From Acinetobacter gerneri DSM 14967 = CIP 107464 = MTCC 9824 (GTDB taxonomy: Bacteria > Pseudomonadota > Gammaproteobacteria > Pseudomonadales > Moraxellaceae): DNA of 64,000 bases. Made by a program: the position numbers and the translations under genes. The DNA is taken from positions 281,064-345,063 of the forward strand of contig NZ_KB849544.1 of NCBI RefSeq assembly GCF_000368565.1. Reading direction: 5' to 3'. Positions within the stretch are counted from its first letter, which is position 1. The number at the start of each line of letters is the position of its first letter. Below the pieces are notes generated by a model. That model was not told the origin of the DNA. It made no database searches and saw only the letters and a program-made list of their open reading frames with translations. Below are positions 44,915 to 54,938 of the stretch, one piece after another.

Positions 44915-47900
44915 TTAATTTAACTCAGTAATCAATTTAGCCAATAGATCATTTATAAATTGAATACGTTTTTGATAATCTTCAAGCATCACCATCACTT
45001 TCAGCTTTTGCCCACCTTCCATTCGATAATAAGTAGGATTTTTTTGCATCAATTGGATAATACTCATCGCTTGAACAGGCGTATCTGGTGAAAATTCGAT
45101 ATAACCGCCATTGGCAGCAATATCAATTTTGGTTATACCCAATTGCTCTGCTTTTAAGCGCAGCTGATGCACACTAAATAATTGTTTGACGGATTGAGGT
45201 GGAACCCCAAAACGATCAATCAATTCCATGCGTATATTGTCCAATTTCTCTTGACTATCAGTATTACTGATTCGTTTATAAAATAATAAACGTTGATGCA
45301 CATCACCCAAATAATCATCTGGGATCAATGCAGGCATATGTAAATTGATTTCGGCAGTCAAAGACAGCGGCGCATCGAAATTTGGTGTTTTACCCTGTTG
45401 AATCGCTTTGGTGGCTTTTTCCAGCATTTCCATATACAAACTATATCCGATTGCTTGCATAGAACCACTTTGTTGCTCACCCAACAATTCACCCGCCCCA
45501 CGGATTTCCAAATCCTCAGTCGCCAGCATAAATCCAGCACCAAGATTTGAAGCGCGCGTAATAGCATCCAAACGTTTTTCGGCATCGCCTTTTAAGCCCT
45601 TAATCGAAGGAACCATAAGATAAGCATAAGCCTGATGATGCGAACGCCCGACACGTCCACGTAACTGGTGTAACTGCGCCAAGCCCAATTTATCAGCTCG
45701 TTCTATGATAATCGTATTGGCATTTGGAACATCAATCCCTGTTTCAATAATTGTTGAACAGACCAGAACATTATATTCTTTATGATAGAACTGCTGCATC
45801 ACTTGCTCTAGCTCGCGTTCGCGCATTTGACCATGGGCAACGGCAACGCGGGCTTCGGGAACCAAATTACGAATATTTTCTGCAGCTCTTTCAATCGTAT
45901 CGACTTCGTTGTGCAAAACATAAACCTGACCACCACGTAACAATTCACGTAAAATCGCTTCTTTCATGGTTTCGTTGGTTTGTTCATGTACAAAAGTTTT
46001 GACGGCTAAACGTCGAGCAGGAGGCGTGGCAATAATAGATAAATCACGCATTCCAGAAAATGCCATATTTAATGTTCGTGGAATCGGCGTTGCTGTTAAT
46101 GTCAACATATCAACATCTGCGCGCATCGCTTTAATTCGCTCTTTATCACGAACACCAAAACGATGTTCTTCATCGACGATCATCAAACCAAGGTTTTTAA
46201 ATTGCACATTTTCCTGCAATATTTTGTGTGTTCCAATCACGATATCAACTTTGCCTTCGGCTAAATCTTCTATCGTTTTCACGTGAGCTTTATTTGTTCC
46301 AAAACGTGATAAAACCTCTATACGTATCGGCCAATCTGCAAAACGATCTCTAAAGGATTCAAAATGTTGTTGTGCAAGCAAAGTCGTTGGTACTAAAACT
46401 GCGACTTGTTTGTTGTTTTGTACCGCAGTAAATGCAGCTCGCATGGCAACTTCTGTTTTTCCAAAACCCACATCACCACAGACCAAACGATCCATTGGTT
46501 TGGCTTGTTGCATATCGTAGAGTACAGCTTCGATTGCATTGGCTTGATCCAGTGTTTCCTCATAAGCAAAACCACTGGCAAACTGCATATAAGAGCCTTG
46601 TTCTAACTCAAAAGCATAACCGGGCTTGGACTGACGACGTGCTTGGATGTGTAAAAGCTCAGCAGCAACATCATGAATTTGTTCCAATGCTTTGCGCTTG
46701 GCTTTGTTCCATGCATCCGATCCAATTTTATGTAATGGTGCAAGATCTGGATCACCACCACTATAGCGACTAATCAAATGCAGATTGGTCACGGGTACGT
46801 AAACTTTGGCCTCATCAGCATAATCAAGTTGTAAAAACTCATGATCTTGATCATCAATGCTCAGCGTGACCAAGCCAGCATAGCGCCCAACCCCATGATC
46901 AATATGCACTACTGGCGCACCAATATTTAGCTCAGTTAAACTTCTGACCAAAAATTCTTCAGAAACTTCTTGTTGACGCTTTCTGCGACGCTGCACAACA
47001 CGATGTTCATAAAGCTGATTTTCAGAAATGACGGTCAAGTGATCCGTAATCACCAAACCACGATCAAGCGGCGCACTGGTAATCGCAATCGAAAATTGCT
47101 TATCTTGAAATTGAGCAAAATTTTCAACCACAGGAATTTCACCCAAACTTGAACGTAATGCGTCTTTCAAAGTTTCACGGCGACCTGCACTTTCAGCCAC
47201 CAATAACACTGGATGATTGGCATGATCGATATATTTTTTTACAACATGAAAAGGTTGTTCTGATTTTGGATCAACAGCCAATTTTGCAGGTTGTTCAGTC
47301 GGTAAATTGATTGCCCCTGATTTTTCTTCAATAACTTCATGTCCCACGATGATTCGTGGAAATCCATTGATATTTTCAAAAATTTGATTTGGCTGAATGA
47401 AAATTTCATCAGGTGGTAAAATAGGTTGATCTACATTATGTCTGCGATCTTCATAACGGCGATGTATTTCTTTCCAAAAATTGATTAACTCATCATCCAC
47501 ATGTTTATCTGTAATGACAATAGAATGACTTGGCAAGTACGAAGTAATGCAACTTTGTGTTTGCATAGCTTCTTTGCTAAAAAATAGTGGAAAATAAAAA
47601 TCGAGTCCCGAGGATGCGATTCCTTCTAAAGCATCCAAATAAATTGGATTTTTCTTAGGATTTGCCGTTGGGAAACTCATCGCATAACGATCACGAAAAA
47701 CTGAACGCCCTTCTTTTAAAGGAAATTCTCTCGCAGGCAATACCGTAAAATGATCCAGTGTTGTGGTCGTTCTTTGTGTTTCTGGATCGAAAAATTTTAA
47801 GCTATCAATTTCATCATCAAATAGGTCTATACGAATAGGCGCACTTTGCCCCGATGCATAAATGTCCATAATGCTACCGCGGACAGCAAATTCTCCATGA

Positions 47901-48373
47901 TCGTATACGGTATCAACCAAATGATAACCCGCCTGAATCAGGCGCATTTTTTGTTGTTCTAAGTCAAACTTTTGACCCACTTTAATATCAAAATGCTCAC
48001 CCAAAACCCATGAAGTCGGTGCTACACGTTGAGCCAGTGTTGTTGCAGAAATCAGTAACACACCTTTTTGTGGAATATTGGCTAAAATAGCTAATCGTTC
48101 AGAAACGATATCTTGATGTGGAGATAAGCGATCATAAGGTAAAACCTCCCAATCTGGGAAAATCGTCGGTTTTATACCATAAAATTCGAGCTCACTTTCT
48201 AGTTGCCCTAAATGCTGATTGTTACGAGCAACCAGTACAAAAAGTTTTTCGGACTTTTGCGCTATTTCTTTAAACAATAAGGATGCAGATGAACCGAACA
48301 TTGTGCCGATCCATCTTTTTTCGCCTGCTTTGAGTTGTTGTAAATTAAGCTCTGAAATTTCTTTTTGGAACAT
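44915..48373 (-). CDS. mfd: Transcription-repair coupling factor Mfd
   Basis: 1152 residues, standard length. The N-terminal UvrB-like module is followed by the RNA polymerase-interacting domain (VVHIDHGVGRYAGLVTL, around residue 490). The translocase has Walker A GDVGFGKTEVAMRAA, Walker B MIVDEEHRFGVRDKE, LTLTATPIPRTLNMAF, and the TRG/helicase VI motif QLRGRVGRSHHQAYAYLM. It removes stalled RNA polymerase from DNA lesions and recruits UvrA. Transcribed alone; 184 bases upstream are gene-free. Confidence 0.98.
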   Translation of the reverse strand: MFQKEISELNLQQLKAGEKRWIGTMFGSSASLLFKEIAQKSEKLFVLVARNNQHLGQLESELEFYGIKPTIFPDWEVLPYDRLSPHQDIVSERLAILANIPQKGVLLISATTLAQRVAPTSWVLGEHFDIKVGQKFDLEQQKMRLIQAGYHLVDTVYDHGEFAVRGSIMDIYASGQSAPIRIDLFDDEIDSLKFFDPETQRTTTTLDHFTVLPAREFPLKEGRSVFRDRYAMSFPTANPKKNPIYLDALEGIASSGLDFYFPLFFSKEAMQTQSCITSYLPSHSIVITDKHVDDELINFWKEIHRRYEDRRHNVDQPILPPDEIFIQPNQIFENINGFPRIIVGHEVIEEKSGAINLPTEQPAKLAVDPKSEQPFHVVKKYIDHANHPVLLVAESAGRRETLKDALRSSLGEIPVVENFAQFQDKQFSIAITSAPLDRGLVITDHLTVISENQLYEHRVVQRRRKRQQEVSEEFLVRSLTELNIGAPVVHIDHGVGRYAGLVTLSIDDQDHEFLQLDYADEAKVYVPVTNLHLISRYSGGDPDLAPLHKIGSDAWNKAKRKALEQIHDVAAELLHIQARRQSKPGYAFELEQGSYMQFASGFAYEETLDQANAIEAVLYDMQQAKPMDRLVCGDVGFGKTEVAMRAAFTAVQNNKQVAVLVPTTLLAQQHFESFRDRFADWPIRIEVLSRFGTNKAHVKTIEDLAEGKVDIVIGTHKILQENVQFKNLGLMIVDEEHRFGVRDKERIKAMRADVDMLTLTATPIPRTLNMAFSGMRDLSIIATPPARRLAVKTFVHEQTNETMKEAILRELLRGGQVYVLHNEVDTIERAAENIRNLVPEARVAVAHGQMRERELEQVMQQFYHKEYNVLVCSTIIETGIDVPNANTIIIERADKLGLAQLHQLRGRVGRSHHQAYAYLMVPSIKGLKGDAEKRLDAITRASNLGAGFMLATEDLEIRGAGELLGEQQSGSMQAIGYSLYMEMLEKATKAIQQGKTPNFDAPLSLTAEINLHMPALIPDDYLGDVHQRLLFYKRISNTDSQEKLDNIRMELIDRFGVPPQSVKQLFSVHQLRLKAEQLGITKIDIAANGGYIEFSPDTPVQAMSIIQLMQKNPTYYRMEGGQKLKVMVMLEDYQKRIQFINDLLAKLITELN

Positions 48374-48557
48374 AGAATCGCATAGGGTCTAAAAGACATG
48401 AGCGATAGTTTAACATGATGACTCTACAGATTTGGATAATTAGTCTCGATAAAAATCCTTTATCTACGTTTTTATAATAAAAGCATGAACCGCCTTTACA
48501 AGCTAAGTGTCTTCATCTGTATGGCTTGATCAGACGCTGTATAAAAACGATATATTA

Positions 48558-48914
48558 TTATGATTTATCACGTTTAAATTCACGATAATAATCATTTAAC
48601 TTTCGAATAATTTCTTTAAACTCAAGTAAATTTTCTTGAGTATTTCCCAAACGCGCGACATAGCGCCCTGAAGCTATTTCCAAATCGATTTTTTCATTCA
48701 TTAAAATAGAAGTATAAAAAAGTGCTTTAAGATCATCAAAATTTGATAATTTACGATTTGAAAAATAGATTAAACGTTCTGAAAGTTCGTTTACCGCACA
48801 ACCATTGATGATATAACCCTGTTCTTCATCAAATTTCATATCATTTTCACGTAAAAATACTTGTTCAGCACTTTCTTTGTTACTTTTAAACAATTCACTC
48901 AATTTATTGAACAT
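48558..48914 (-). CDS. Hypothetical protein
   Basis: 118 residues. MFNKLSELFKSNKESAEQVF opens a charged helical region; the remainder is mixed alpha/beta with no Cys cluster or TM segment. The strongly charged end is IIRKLNDYYREFKRDKS. No family recognised. Good start context (GGAATGAC region is weak) and consistent codon use support it as a real gene. Confidence 0.6.
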   Translation of the reverse strand: MFNKLSELFKSNKESAEQVFLRENDMKFDEEQGYIINGCAVNELSERLIYFSNRKLSNFDDLKALFYTSILMNEKIDLEIASGRYVARLGNTQENLLEFKEIIRKLNDYYREFKRDKS

Positions 48915-49041
48915 AGGAATGACACTTTCAATCTAAAACAACTCATCATAACGCCATTTCTACAAAAAATTAAGCTTAAATAATGCCAAAGCACAAGGCA
49001 TGTATAGATTGATTATGCCTTGTGCTTAAACATAAATGACT

Positions 49042-49983
49042 TTATTCGTCGCCTAAATCATCAAGAAAATCAACAGTAGGCACAAAAAACAATGTTCCAG
49101 TTACTGCCGTACTAAAGTCAAGTAATTGATCCAGATGCCCTTCCGCACTACCTTGAAACATATGTTCTAGCATTTGGCGTGTGGTACTGAACTTACCCGC
49201 ATAACCTATAAAATAAGTACCATATTCATTTTTTGACGGGTTTGAAAATGGCATATTGGCACGGACTATTTTCAGCTCATTTCCATCTTCGTCAAAAGCT
49301 TTACTCACTACATTATGTGCAGTTTGGGGTTTAACATCATCACCCAGTTCTACATCATTAAATTTTCGACGACCGATGACTTTTTCTTGCTCTTCAGTGC
49401 TTAAAGCACGCCATTTATTCATATCATGCAAATATTTTTGTACAAATGCATAACTACCACCCGTGTGTTCAGGATCTTCTTTCCCCACCAATGCGTACGC
49501 AGAGGCGATTTCAGCTTCAGGATTTTCTGTTCCATCTACAAAACCAATGATTGCTCGACCATCAAAATATCTAAAACCATGAACTTCATCAATCGGATAG
49601 GTCACATCTTGCAACTGTTCTTGGATAATACTTGCCAACTCAAAACATAAAGCTTGGCGATCAGCACGAATATGGAAAAATAGATCACCTTCGGTCGATA
49701 CGGCAGTATATTTAGGTCCTTTGATTTCTTTAAAAATCTCTAACTCTTTTGGTTTACTTAGATGATCAAAAAGTAAACCCCATGCTTGAGCACCAAAACC
49801 TAAAGTCGCACTAAACTGCGCATCTGGATAACGATTGTTTAAACTACGGGTTAAAGCTGAAAAATTTGCTGCAAAATCAATTATCTTATCTTTTACATCT
49901 TGTGTTTTATTTAAGCCTAAAACAATAAATAGTGCATTTTCCCCAGGACGATTCATGACGGGTTGAATTCGAGTATGAGTCAT
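49042..49983 (-). CDS. Dyp-type heme peroxidase
   Basis: 313 residues. GFVDGTENPEAEIASAYAL is the Dyp signature with the distal Asp; GGSYAFVQKYLHDMNKW carries helix residues after it; EVHGFRYFDGRAIIGF precedes it. A His in AHNVVSKAFDEDGNE-LKIVRANMPF region serves as the proximal ligand and the catalytic Arg follows. It is like YfeX/cytosolic Dyp proteins: no Tat signal, so it acts in the cytoplasm on peroxides with dye or porphyrin substrates. Monocistronic. Confidence 0.92.
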   Translation of the reverse strand: MTHTRIQPVMNRPGENALFIVLGLNKTQDVKDKIIDFAANFSALTRSLNNRYPDAQFSATLGFGAQAWGLLFDHLSKPKELEIFKEIKGPKYTAVSTEGDLFFHIRADRQALCFELASIIQEQLQDVTYPIDEVHGFRYFDGRAIIGFVDGTENPEAEIASAYALVGKEDPEHTGGSYAFVQKYLHDMNKWRALSTEEQEKVIGRRKFNDVELGDDVKPQTAHNVVSKAFDEDGNELKIVRANMPFSNPSKNEYGTYFIGYAGKFSTTRQMLEHMFQGSAEGHLDQLLDFSTAVTGTLFFVPTVDFLDDLGDE

Positions 49984-50052
49984 TGTTTTACCTTATATTC
50001 AAAGCTTATAGATTATTTTACAATGTAGCATGATATGTGCTTTTTACAGTTA

Positions 50053-50532
50053 TTATTTAGCAACAATTGTCCCTGCTCGCTTATAACCATAAATAGTAAA
50101 AACGTTATTGTTCAATTGAAATGGAATATGTTCACGGATCAATATTTTTTCCAATGCTTCTGTCTCATCTTGAATCTCATTTTCAATCAATTTTCCACGG
50201 AACGTAGATAACATTGCTTTCACTTCGATATATTCAATACAGAAAAATATAGGCATTCCTTCATCAAAGAAACAACTCCAATCTCCGATATAGTTTGGAA
50301 TCCCGATAAGTACTGATTCTTGCTCAGCATTATTAAGTAGTTTTACGGTATAAGCTGGAGGAAAAGCCAATTCATGTATACAGTGGATCAGCTTTAACCA
50401 TTTTGTATCGTTCATCAGGGAATAAAACTGCTGTGTTTGAAGTATTTTATTTATTTTCTGTTTAAATAACGGTATATCAGGATGTCCCACTGCCTGCTTA
50501 TATCGCCGATAATTTTCTTGTAAGTTGTACAT
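50053..50532 (-). CDS. Hypothetical protein (possibly DUF6678-like)
   Basis: 159 residues. NDTKWLKLIHCIHELAFPPA followed by YTVKLL, and IGIPNYIGDWSCFFDEGMPI, then FCIEYIEVKAMLSTFRGKLI, suggest a small soluble alpha/beta protein. The block W-x-L-x4-F-P-P-x-Y...D-W...I-E-x-I-E is reminiscent of DUF6678 proteins, from memory only. No function is known. It is upstream of the Dyp gene on the same strand, not closely coupled. Confidence 0.55.
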   Translation of the reverse strand: MYNLQENYRRYKQAVGHPDIPLFKQKINKILQTQQFYSLMNDTKWLKLIHCIHELAFPPAYTVKLLNNAEQESVLIGIPNYIGDWSCFFDEGMPIFFCIEYIEVKAMLSTFRGKLIENEIQDETEALEKILIREHIPFQLNNNVFTIYGYKRAGTIVAK

Positions 50533-50585
50533 TTAAAGATCCAAAAGCATTTGAATATTCAAATGCTTTTTACTGTACGAATGAG

Positions 50586-51374
50586 TTAAGCACCATAGTA
50601 ACGCTTTAAATAGCTCACAATATCTTTCGATTCAAACAATTGCGCTCCAGTATTTGGATCTTCCAAATACGGTAATTGAATATCTTTTTTAGCTCGTCCC
50701 ATGACTGTAACGACCTGTTCACGTTTTCCACCTTTAATTGGAATATATTGACCCGGTTTTAAACGTAAAACTGCTGGCCCTTGATCTTGCCAACGCTCTT
50801 TTGCAACATTATGAAATACAAAGGGAATTTCAAGTTCAGCCAATACACCACGCACAACACGAGTAAATGGGCTCGCTTCAAAACCCCAAAGTTCCAATAA
50901 CTTTTCAGGTGCTTGACGATTGACTATTTTTTTATCGATCCAAACACCTCGTGCACCATTGATTAGAGTGCCTGCAAATGCTGCAACAGGGATTTTAGGA
51001 TAATGTGCATATTTTTTTGGAGTCGTTCCACTTTTCCCATAATTTTTAAACAAATGATGAATGATCTCTTGTGACTCATAGAGTTGTTCACCAGTATTTT
51101 CATCCACCAAAAAAGGAAACTGTAGTTTTCCACCTTTTTCTTTCACAATTTTACGGTACTTTTCACCACCTTTTGGACATGGATAAACTTCATAATCCAA
51201 ATTTAGCGTGGTTAATACTTCACGCACACGGCGACAAAATGGTGAACCTTCGAACTCATAGAGTTTTAAGGCTTTATTCGGTTGCTTCGGGAATGCTGTG
51301 CCATTTGCACCACGCCCACCTTCTGTCAACGCAGATGCAAGTGCTTGAACAACTTGAATTGAATGATTCACCAT
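50586..51374 (-). CDS. Tandem glutathione S-transferase N-terminal (thioredoxin-fold) protein
   Basis: 262 residues with two GST-N-like domains in one chain. The first is LYEFEGSPFCRRVREVLTTL...YPCPKGG...QLYESQEIIHHL (about residues 35-115). The second is LWGFEASPFTRVVRGVLAEL...LEDPNTGAQLFESKDIVSYL (about residues 170-260). The first has the S-P-F-C-R redox cysteine; the second has Thr in its place. There is no GST C-terminal helical domain, unlike standard GSTs. It may act as a glutathione-linked reductase. It is followed 12 bases upstream on the strand by the rraA-like gene, so the two form an operon. Confidence 0.82.
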   Translation of the reverse strand: MVNHSIQVVQALASALTEGGRGANGTAFPKQPNKALKLYEFEGSPFCRRVREVLTTLNLDYEVYPCPKGGEKYRKIVKEKGGKLQFPFLVDENTGEQLYESQEIIHHLFKNYGKSGTTPKKYAHYPKIPVAAFAGTLINGARGVWIDKKIVNRQAPEKLLELWGFEASPFTRVVRGVLAELEIPFVFHNVAKERWQDQGPAVLRLKPGQYIPIKGGKREQVVTVMGRAKKDIQLPYLEDPNTGAQLFESKDIVSYLKRYYGA

Positions 51375-51386
51375 TTATTTTTCCTT

Positions 51387-51899
51387 TTAGAGGTTAACTA
51401 ATTTTTCTTTAGCCACCACAATGCCATTATTATCTGCATAGAGATAATCACCTGATTGGATTGTGATTCCACCAAAATACAGGGCTACATCTACTTCGCC
51501 TATGCCTTTTCGATTACTTTTTTGTGGAATTGAAGCCAATGCATGCACACCCAAGTCCAATTCGGCTAGTGCATCTACATCACGAACACAGCCATAAATC
51601 ACAACACCATTCCAGTGATTTTTCACAGCAGATTCAGCGATCATATCGCCCATCAAGGCACAGCGCATCGATGCCCCACCATCAACCACTAAAACCTTAC
51701 CTGTACCTTCTGTAGCCAAAAGCTCTTTGACTCGAGAATTGTCCTCAAAACATTTTACTGTAACAACCTGACCACCAAATGTTTTACGTGCACCATAACT
51801 TTTAAAATATTTACCATCCATAGACGGAATCAAAGTCTGAATGGCTTTTTCAGGGTTATCATCTAATAAATCACAGGTAACGAATGGAACTGTAGTCAC
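51387..51899 (-). CDS. rraA: RraA family protein
   Basis: 170 residues. GKVLVVDGGASMRCALMGDM is the conserved RraA/HMG aldolase core, with NHWNGVVIYGCVRDVDALAE following. This is the D-x20-R-D pattern that in aldolase members binds metal, and in E. coli RraA inhibits RNase E. Length fits RraA. It is 12 bases upstream of the tandem GST-N gene in the same direction. Which role applies cannot be read from sequence. Confidence 0.88.
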   Translation of the reverse strand: MTTVPFVTCDLLDDNPEKAIQTLIPSMDGKYFKSYGARKTFGGQVVTVKCFEDNSRVKELLATEGTGKVLVVDGGASMRCALMGDMIAESAVKNHWNGVVIYGCVRDVDALAELDLGVHALASIPQKSNRKGIGEVDVALYFGGITIQSGDYLYADNNGIVVAKEKLVNL

Positions 51900-51951
51900 T
51901 TTTTATCTCCATGTATCAAAGTTTAAAAATCAATGAGCTTTGCTTCAATTT

Positions 51952-52623
51952 CTAAGAATCACTGTTTTTCAGTATGCTTAAGTTATCATAAATTTTAAAT
52001 TTTTCAGTCTGAGTTCGTGCTGCCTCGACCATAGTATGAGCCACTTGTTCAGCCGTGACAGGCTTATATTTAAATGAAGATGGTACTAAATGTGCAAACT
52101 TTTTATATAAGTTTTGAGTTGCATTTTCCAGTGTTCTTTTTTCATTTCTTTCCCCCAACAATAAAGAAGGACGAATAATCGAAACTTTTTCCAAATCTAA
52201 TTGCTGAATATAGTCTTCTAACTGACCTTTTACATTGTTATAAAAAATTTTGGAATGTGCATTTGCGCCCATTGCACTGACCAATAAAAAATGTGCTTCG
52301 GTGGTCTCAAGCAAGTCAGCAAGATGTGCATTAATTTCATAATCAATATTCCAAAAGTTTTCTTTGGAACCTGCTTTTTTAATGGTCGAGCCTAAACAAC
52401 TAAAGACATGACTAAAACCATTTACATCCTGATCACCCAACATCAAAAAATCATCTAACTGCATTTGCTGGACTTTGGGATAACGTGAAAATTCAGCATC
52501 TTCATGTCTTACGATTAGGGTAATATTGTCATAATTTGCATCAAAATTAAGCTGTTTTACCAAGGCACGACCGACCAAACCAGTTGCCCCAATGATCAAT
52601 GCATTTTTTATCGAATTAGCCAT
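51952..52623 (-). CDS. NAD(P)-binding oxidoreductase, HTATIP2-like
   Basis: 223 residues. The Rossmann motif is ALIIGATGLVGRALVKQL (G-x-x-G-x-x-G). HVFSCLGSTIKKAGSKENFW and FLLVSAMGANAHSKIFYNNV-K (S...Y/K region) are typical of the atypical short-chain dehydrogenases related to HTATIP2/CC3. Substrate unknown. It lies upstream of rraA on the same strand, with about 50 bases between. Confidence 0.85.
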   Translation of the reverse strand: MANSIKNALIIGATGLVGRALVKQLNFDANYDNITLIVRHEDAEFSRYPKVQQMQLDDFLMLGDQDVNGFSHVFSCLGSTIKKAGSKENFWNIDYEINAHLADLLETTEAHFLLVSAMGANAHSKIFYNNVKGQLEDYIQQLDLEKVSIIRPSLLLGERNEKRTLENATQNLYKKFAHLVPSSFKYKPVTAEQVAHTMVEAARTQTEKFKIYDNLSILKNSDS

Positions 52624-52838
52624 TTTTTAATCAAACTCCTTTAGATAATCATAATATAGCGTTTTATTTAAACTTTATCTGTAGCAAAAATGGTGTCAAA
52701 GCATGTCAAGACTTGACTTTGGCCCCATGTTTAATCACAATATGGCACTTGTTTACGGGCTGGTTATAGTTCTTCTGATGTTGGTTTTCAGTTGTAATTG
52801 CAGCCCGCCCAGACCAATCTAATTCAAGGAGTGCACGA

Positions 52839-53105
52839 GTGGCAAACTCTGCTCAAGCAAAAAAACGTGCTCGTCAAAACGTTAAAGCACGTAAACACAA
52901 CGCAAGCTTGCGTTCTATGGTTCGTACTTATATCAAACGCACAGTAGCTGCTATTGCTGCTGGCGATTATGCTGTTGCTACAGAAGCTTATAAAACAGCT
53001 GTTCCTGTAATCGACCGCATGGCTGATAAAGGCATCATCCATAAAAACAAAGCAGCTCGTCATAAGAGCCGTTTAAATGCACAAGTTAAAGCGTTAGCTA
53101 ACTAA
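52839..53105 (+). CDS. rpsT: 30S ribosomal protein S20
   Basis: 88 residues with a GTG start, preceded by [27 protein letters not shown] is the classical S20 opening, and [19 protein letters not shown] the end. It binds 16S rRNA. GTG or rare starts are common for rpsT and are part of its translational autocontrol in E. coli. The 215 bases upstream are gene-free and should hold the promoter. Confidence 0.98.
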   Translation: MANSAQAKKRARQNVKARKHNASLRSMVRTYIKRTVAAIAAGDYAVATEAYKTAVPVIDRMADKGIIHKNKAARHKSRLNAQVKALAN

Positions 53106-53114
53106 TTTTTGCAT

Positions 53115-53143
53115 AAAAAGAGCCCTTTCAAAGGGCTTTTTTT
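53115..53143 (+). terminator. Terminator of rpsT
   Basis: AGCCC, TTTCAAA loop, GGGCT inside A- and T-runs. Confidence 0.92.
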
Positions 53144-53453
53144 GTATCTAATTTTTGTATCAATAGTCATGATTTATCTGCGCTAACGATACAATCAGGC
53201 GTATAAATTCCTTATTTTTGTTATGGAATTAATAGATGCATTTTATCTTTTCCATCTATAAATAGAATTTTACTTATAATATTCAATTTAAACTCAATCA
53301 GTTAAATCCCTACTTTTTTACTATATTTTATTTAAAAATAATAAGTTAACAGCAACCATTGCCTGAAGATTCATACAAAATAATGTATAACAGTTGATAT
53401 CTCTCTATCAGAACGAATATCTATTCAAAATATTTTTATATTTGGGGCAAACC
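53144..53453. other. AT-rich spacer after rpsT
   Basis: About 310 bases, very AT-rich. No gene, repeat or clear hairpin seen. The promoter for the next gene should be here but cannot be placed with confidence. Confidence 0.4.
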
Positions 53454-53894
53454 ATGATCAATCAATTTTTACCAAGCTTGGATAAATTTTTAGAAACAGA
53501 ACTGCAATATATCGAATATTTTAATAGTAAAGGTGAAAAAGATGTCCTCGGGCGAGTGATTTCCAATATGAAAGGAACAGCAGAAATTCAAGCCTCGCAA
53601 GGCGTCGATGCATGGCTAGCCTATGGTGTCTATTTACCTGCGATTGAACGTATTTTTGCATTGCACAATGGTGAAACTGAAACTGAGTTTTATCAAAGAA
53701 CTCAATATCCTCAAGATATCGTTGAAGCCTACACCCTCAAAGATCACGATATCGCGACCTTAATCGCCGCTGACAAATACAGTCGAATCCATCAGCAAAC
53801 CGTTGCCGTCAATACATCTATATGGGCGTTGAATGATCAGGGTCGCAGTATTGACTTATCAGAATATGAAAATCGACTTAAGGCTAAAATTTAA
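53454..53894 (+). CDS. Hypothetical protein
   Basis: 146 residues from ATG 53454 (TTGGGGCAAACC upstream); a start 60 bases earlier adds atypical residues. It begins MINQFLPSLDKFLETELQYI. The sequence is soluble, mixed alpha/beta, with YGVYLPAIERIFALHNGETE and LKDHDIATLIAADKYSRIHQ. The family is not recognised. A strong hairpin terminator follows. No operon partner. Confidence 0.65.
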   Translation: MINQFLPSLDKFLETELQYIEYFNSKGEKDVLGRVISNMKGTAEIQASQGVDAWLAYGVYLPAIERIFALHNGETETEFYQRTQYPQDIVEAYTLKDHDIATLIAADKYSRIHQQTVAVNTSIWALNDQGRSIDLSEYENRLKAKI

Positions 53895-53918
53895 CAGATA
53901 TATTCTAAATGAATAATT

Positions 53919-53967
53919 AAAAAATCTAGAGAATGTAAGATTCATTTTCACCATTCTCTAGATTTTT
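53919..53967 (+). terminator. Terminator with 15-bp stem
   Basis: AAAATCTAGAGAATG and CATTCTCTAGATTTT pair perfectly around a 16-base loop, with T following. About 25 bases past the stop of the preceding gene. Confidence 0.88.
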
Positions 53968-54136
53968 AAAAGATATTTATAGATTTATGAGCTAACTTTT
54001 ATAAATAGAAGTTATCCTTATCCTACGCTTCGCGCAAACTGTGAAAAGACTTCCAATACTCATTTTAAAAATAAAAATGATGAATTGTTGCGTATTTTCG
54101 GTTTATGAAAGAGAACTATTTTAGAAAATGATGCGA

Positions 54137-54874
54137 TTAATCATCTAATTGCTGAAATTCACGAATATTTAATTCACTCACTTCACCACGCCAAATCCAT
54201 TTTAGTTTACTGTCGATAAAATTATCGCCTTCAAACCAAACAAATAGACCTTCCATCATTTTTGGCCAATCATCTCGATCCACCTGATTACGCCCAGAAA
54301 TGACTGCGATAATCGCCGCAAGTATGGTGTCATGACTAACCGCAAGACTTAAGCCATGACTATGAGCAGGATGCGTATTGTAAATCAATTCTAAAACATC
54401 AACCACGCCAGAAATTGGGTGTTTCATCCCCGGCAATGCATTTTGTACGAAGCTATTGATGAAACCAATTGCACCTTGTTTTTTGAAATATGGCGCAGCT
54501 TGTTTGATATCCAGAACAAAGCTCCCTGGTTCAACCAATAAGCCTTGCTCCACGATCTCAATACGATGAGTATTATTTTTACGTGTCAGATCATCCGCAC
54601 CTTGAATCATCAAAGCAGCGGTATCTACACAACGTTGAATCGGACTAGAAATACAATGCTGAATAATACGATCAGTATTGTGAATAAGATATGCACCCCA
54701 TGATTGCGCTAACTCACGCCCCTGTTCCGTCAGTTGTAAATCATAGCCAGCTAAACCCTGCCCATCAACCACTTGGCGGATAGAATGACGTGTAAATAAT
54801 GTCACGGGAGTTTTTTCGTCTGGTAATAAATCGATGGCTTTTAACATGCTCGAAGGCAATAATTCGAGGGACAT
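54137..54874 (-). CDS. Histidine phosphatase family protein
   Basis: 245 residues. The R-H motif reads LFTRHSIRQ near residue 27, altered from the common R-H-G-x. HCISSPIQRCVDTAALM holds the second Arg, and LAVSHDTILAAIIAVI the second His (H-D). These are the catalytic residues of branch 2-like histidine phosphatases. Substrate unknown. cysQ lies upstream on the same strand, with a 64-base gap. Confidence 0.82.
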   Translation of the reverse strand: MSLELLPSSMLKAIDLLPDEKTPVTLFTRHSIRQVVDGQGLAGYDLQLTEQGRELAQSWGAYLIHNTDRIIQHCISSPIQRCVDTAALMIQGADDLTRKNNTHRIEIVEQGLLVEPGSFVLDIKQAAPYFKKQGAIGFINSFVQNALPGMKHPISGVVDVLELIYNTHPAHSHGLSLAVSHDTILAAIIAVISGRNQVDRDDWPKMMEGLFVWFEGDNFIDSKLKWIWRGEVSELNIREFQQLDD

Positions 54875-54938
54875 ATCAACTCTTATCTTGAATATTTTTT
54901 ACCATGTCACTATAACATGCGGACTCAAACTCTCAATC

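Noticed and set aside
53968-54136. Possible small RNA or gene remnant after the 15-bp terminator
   Set aside because: Some short inverted words but no consistent structure, promoter or frame.
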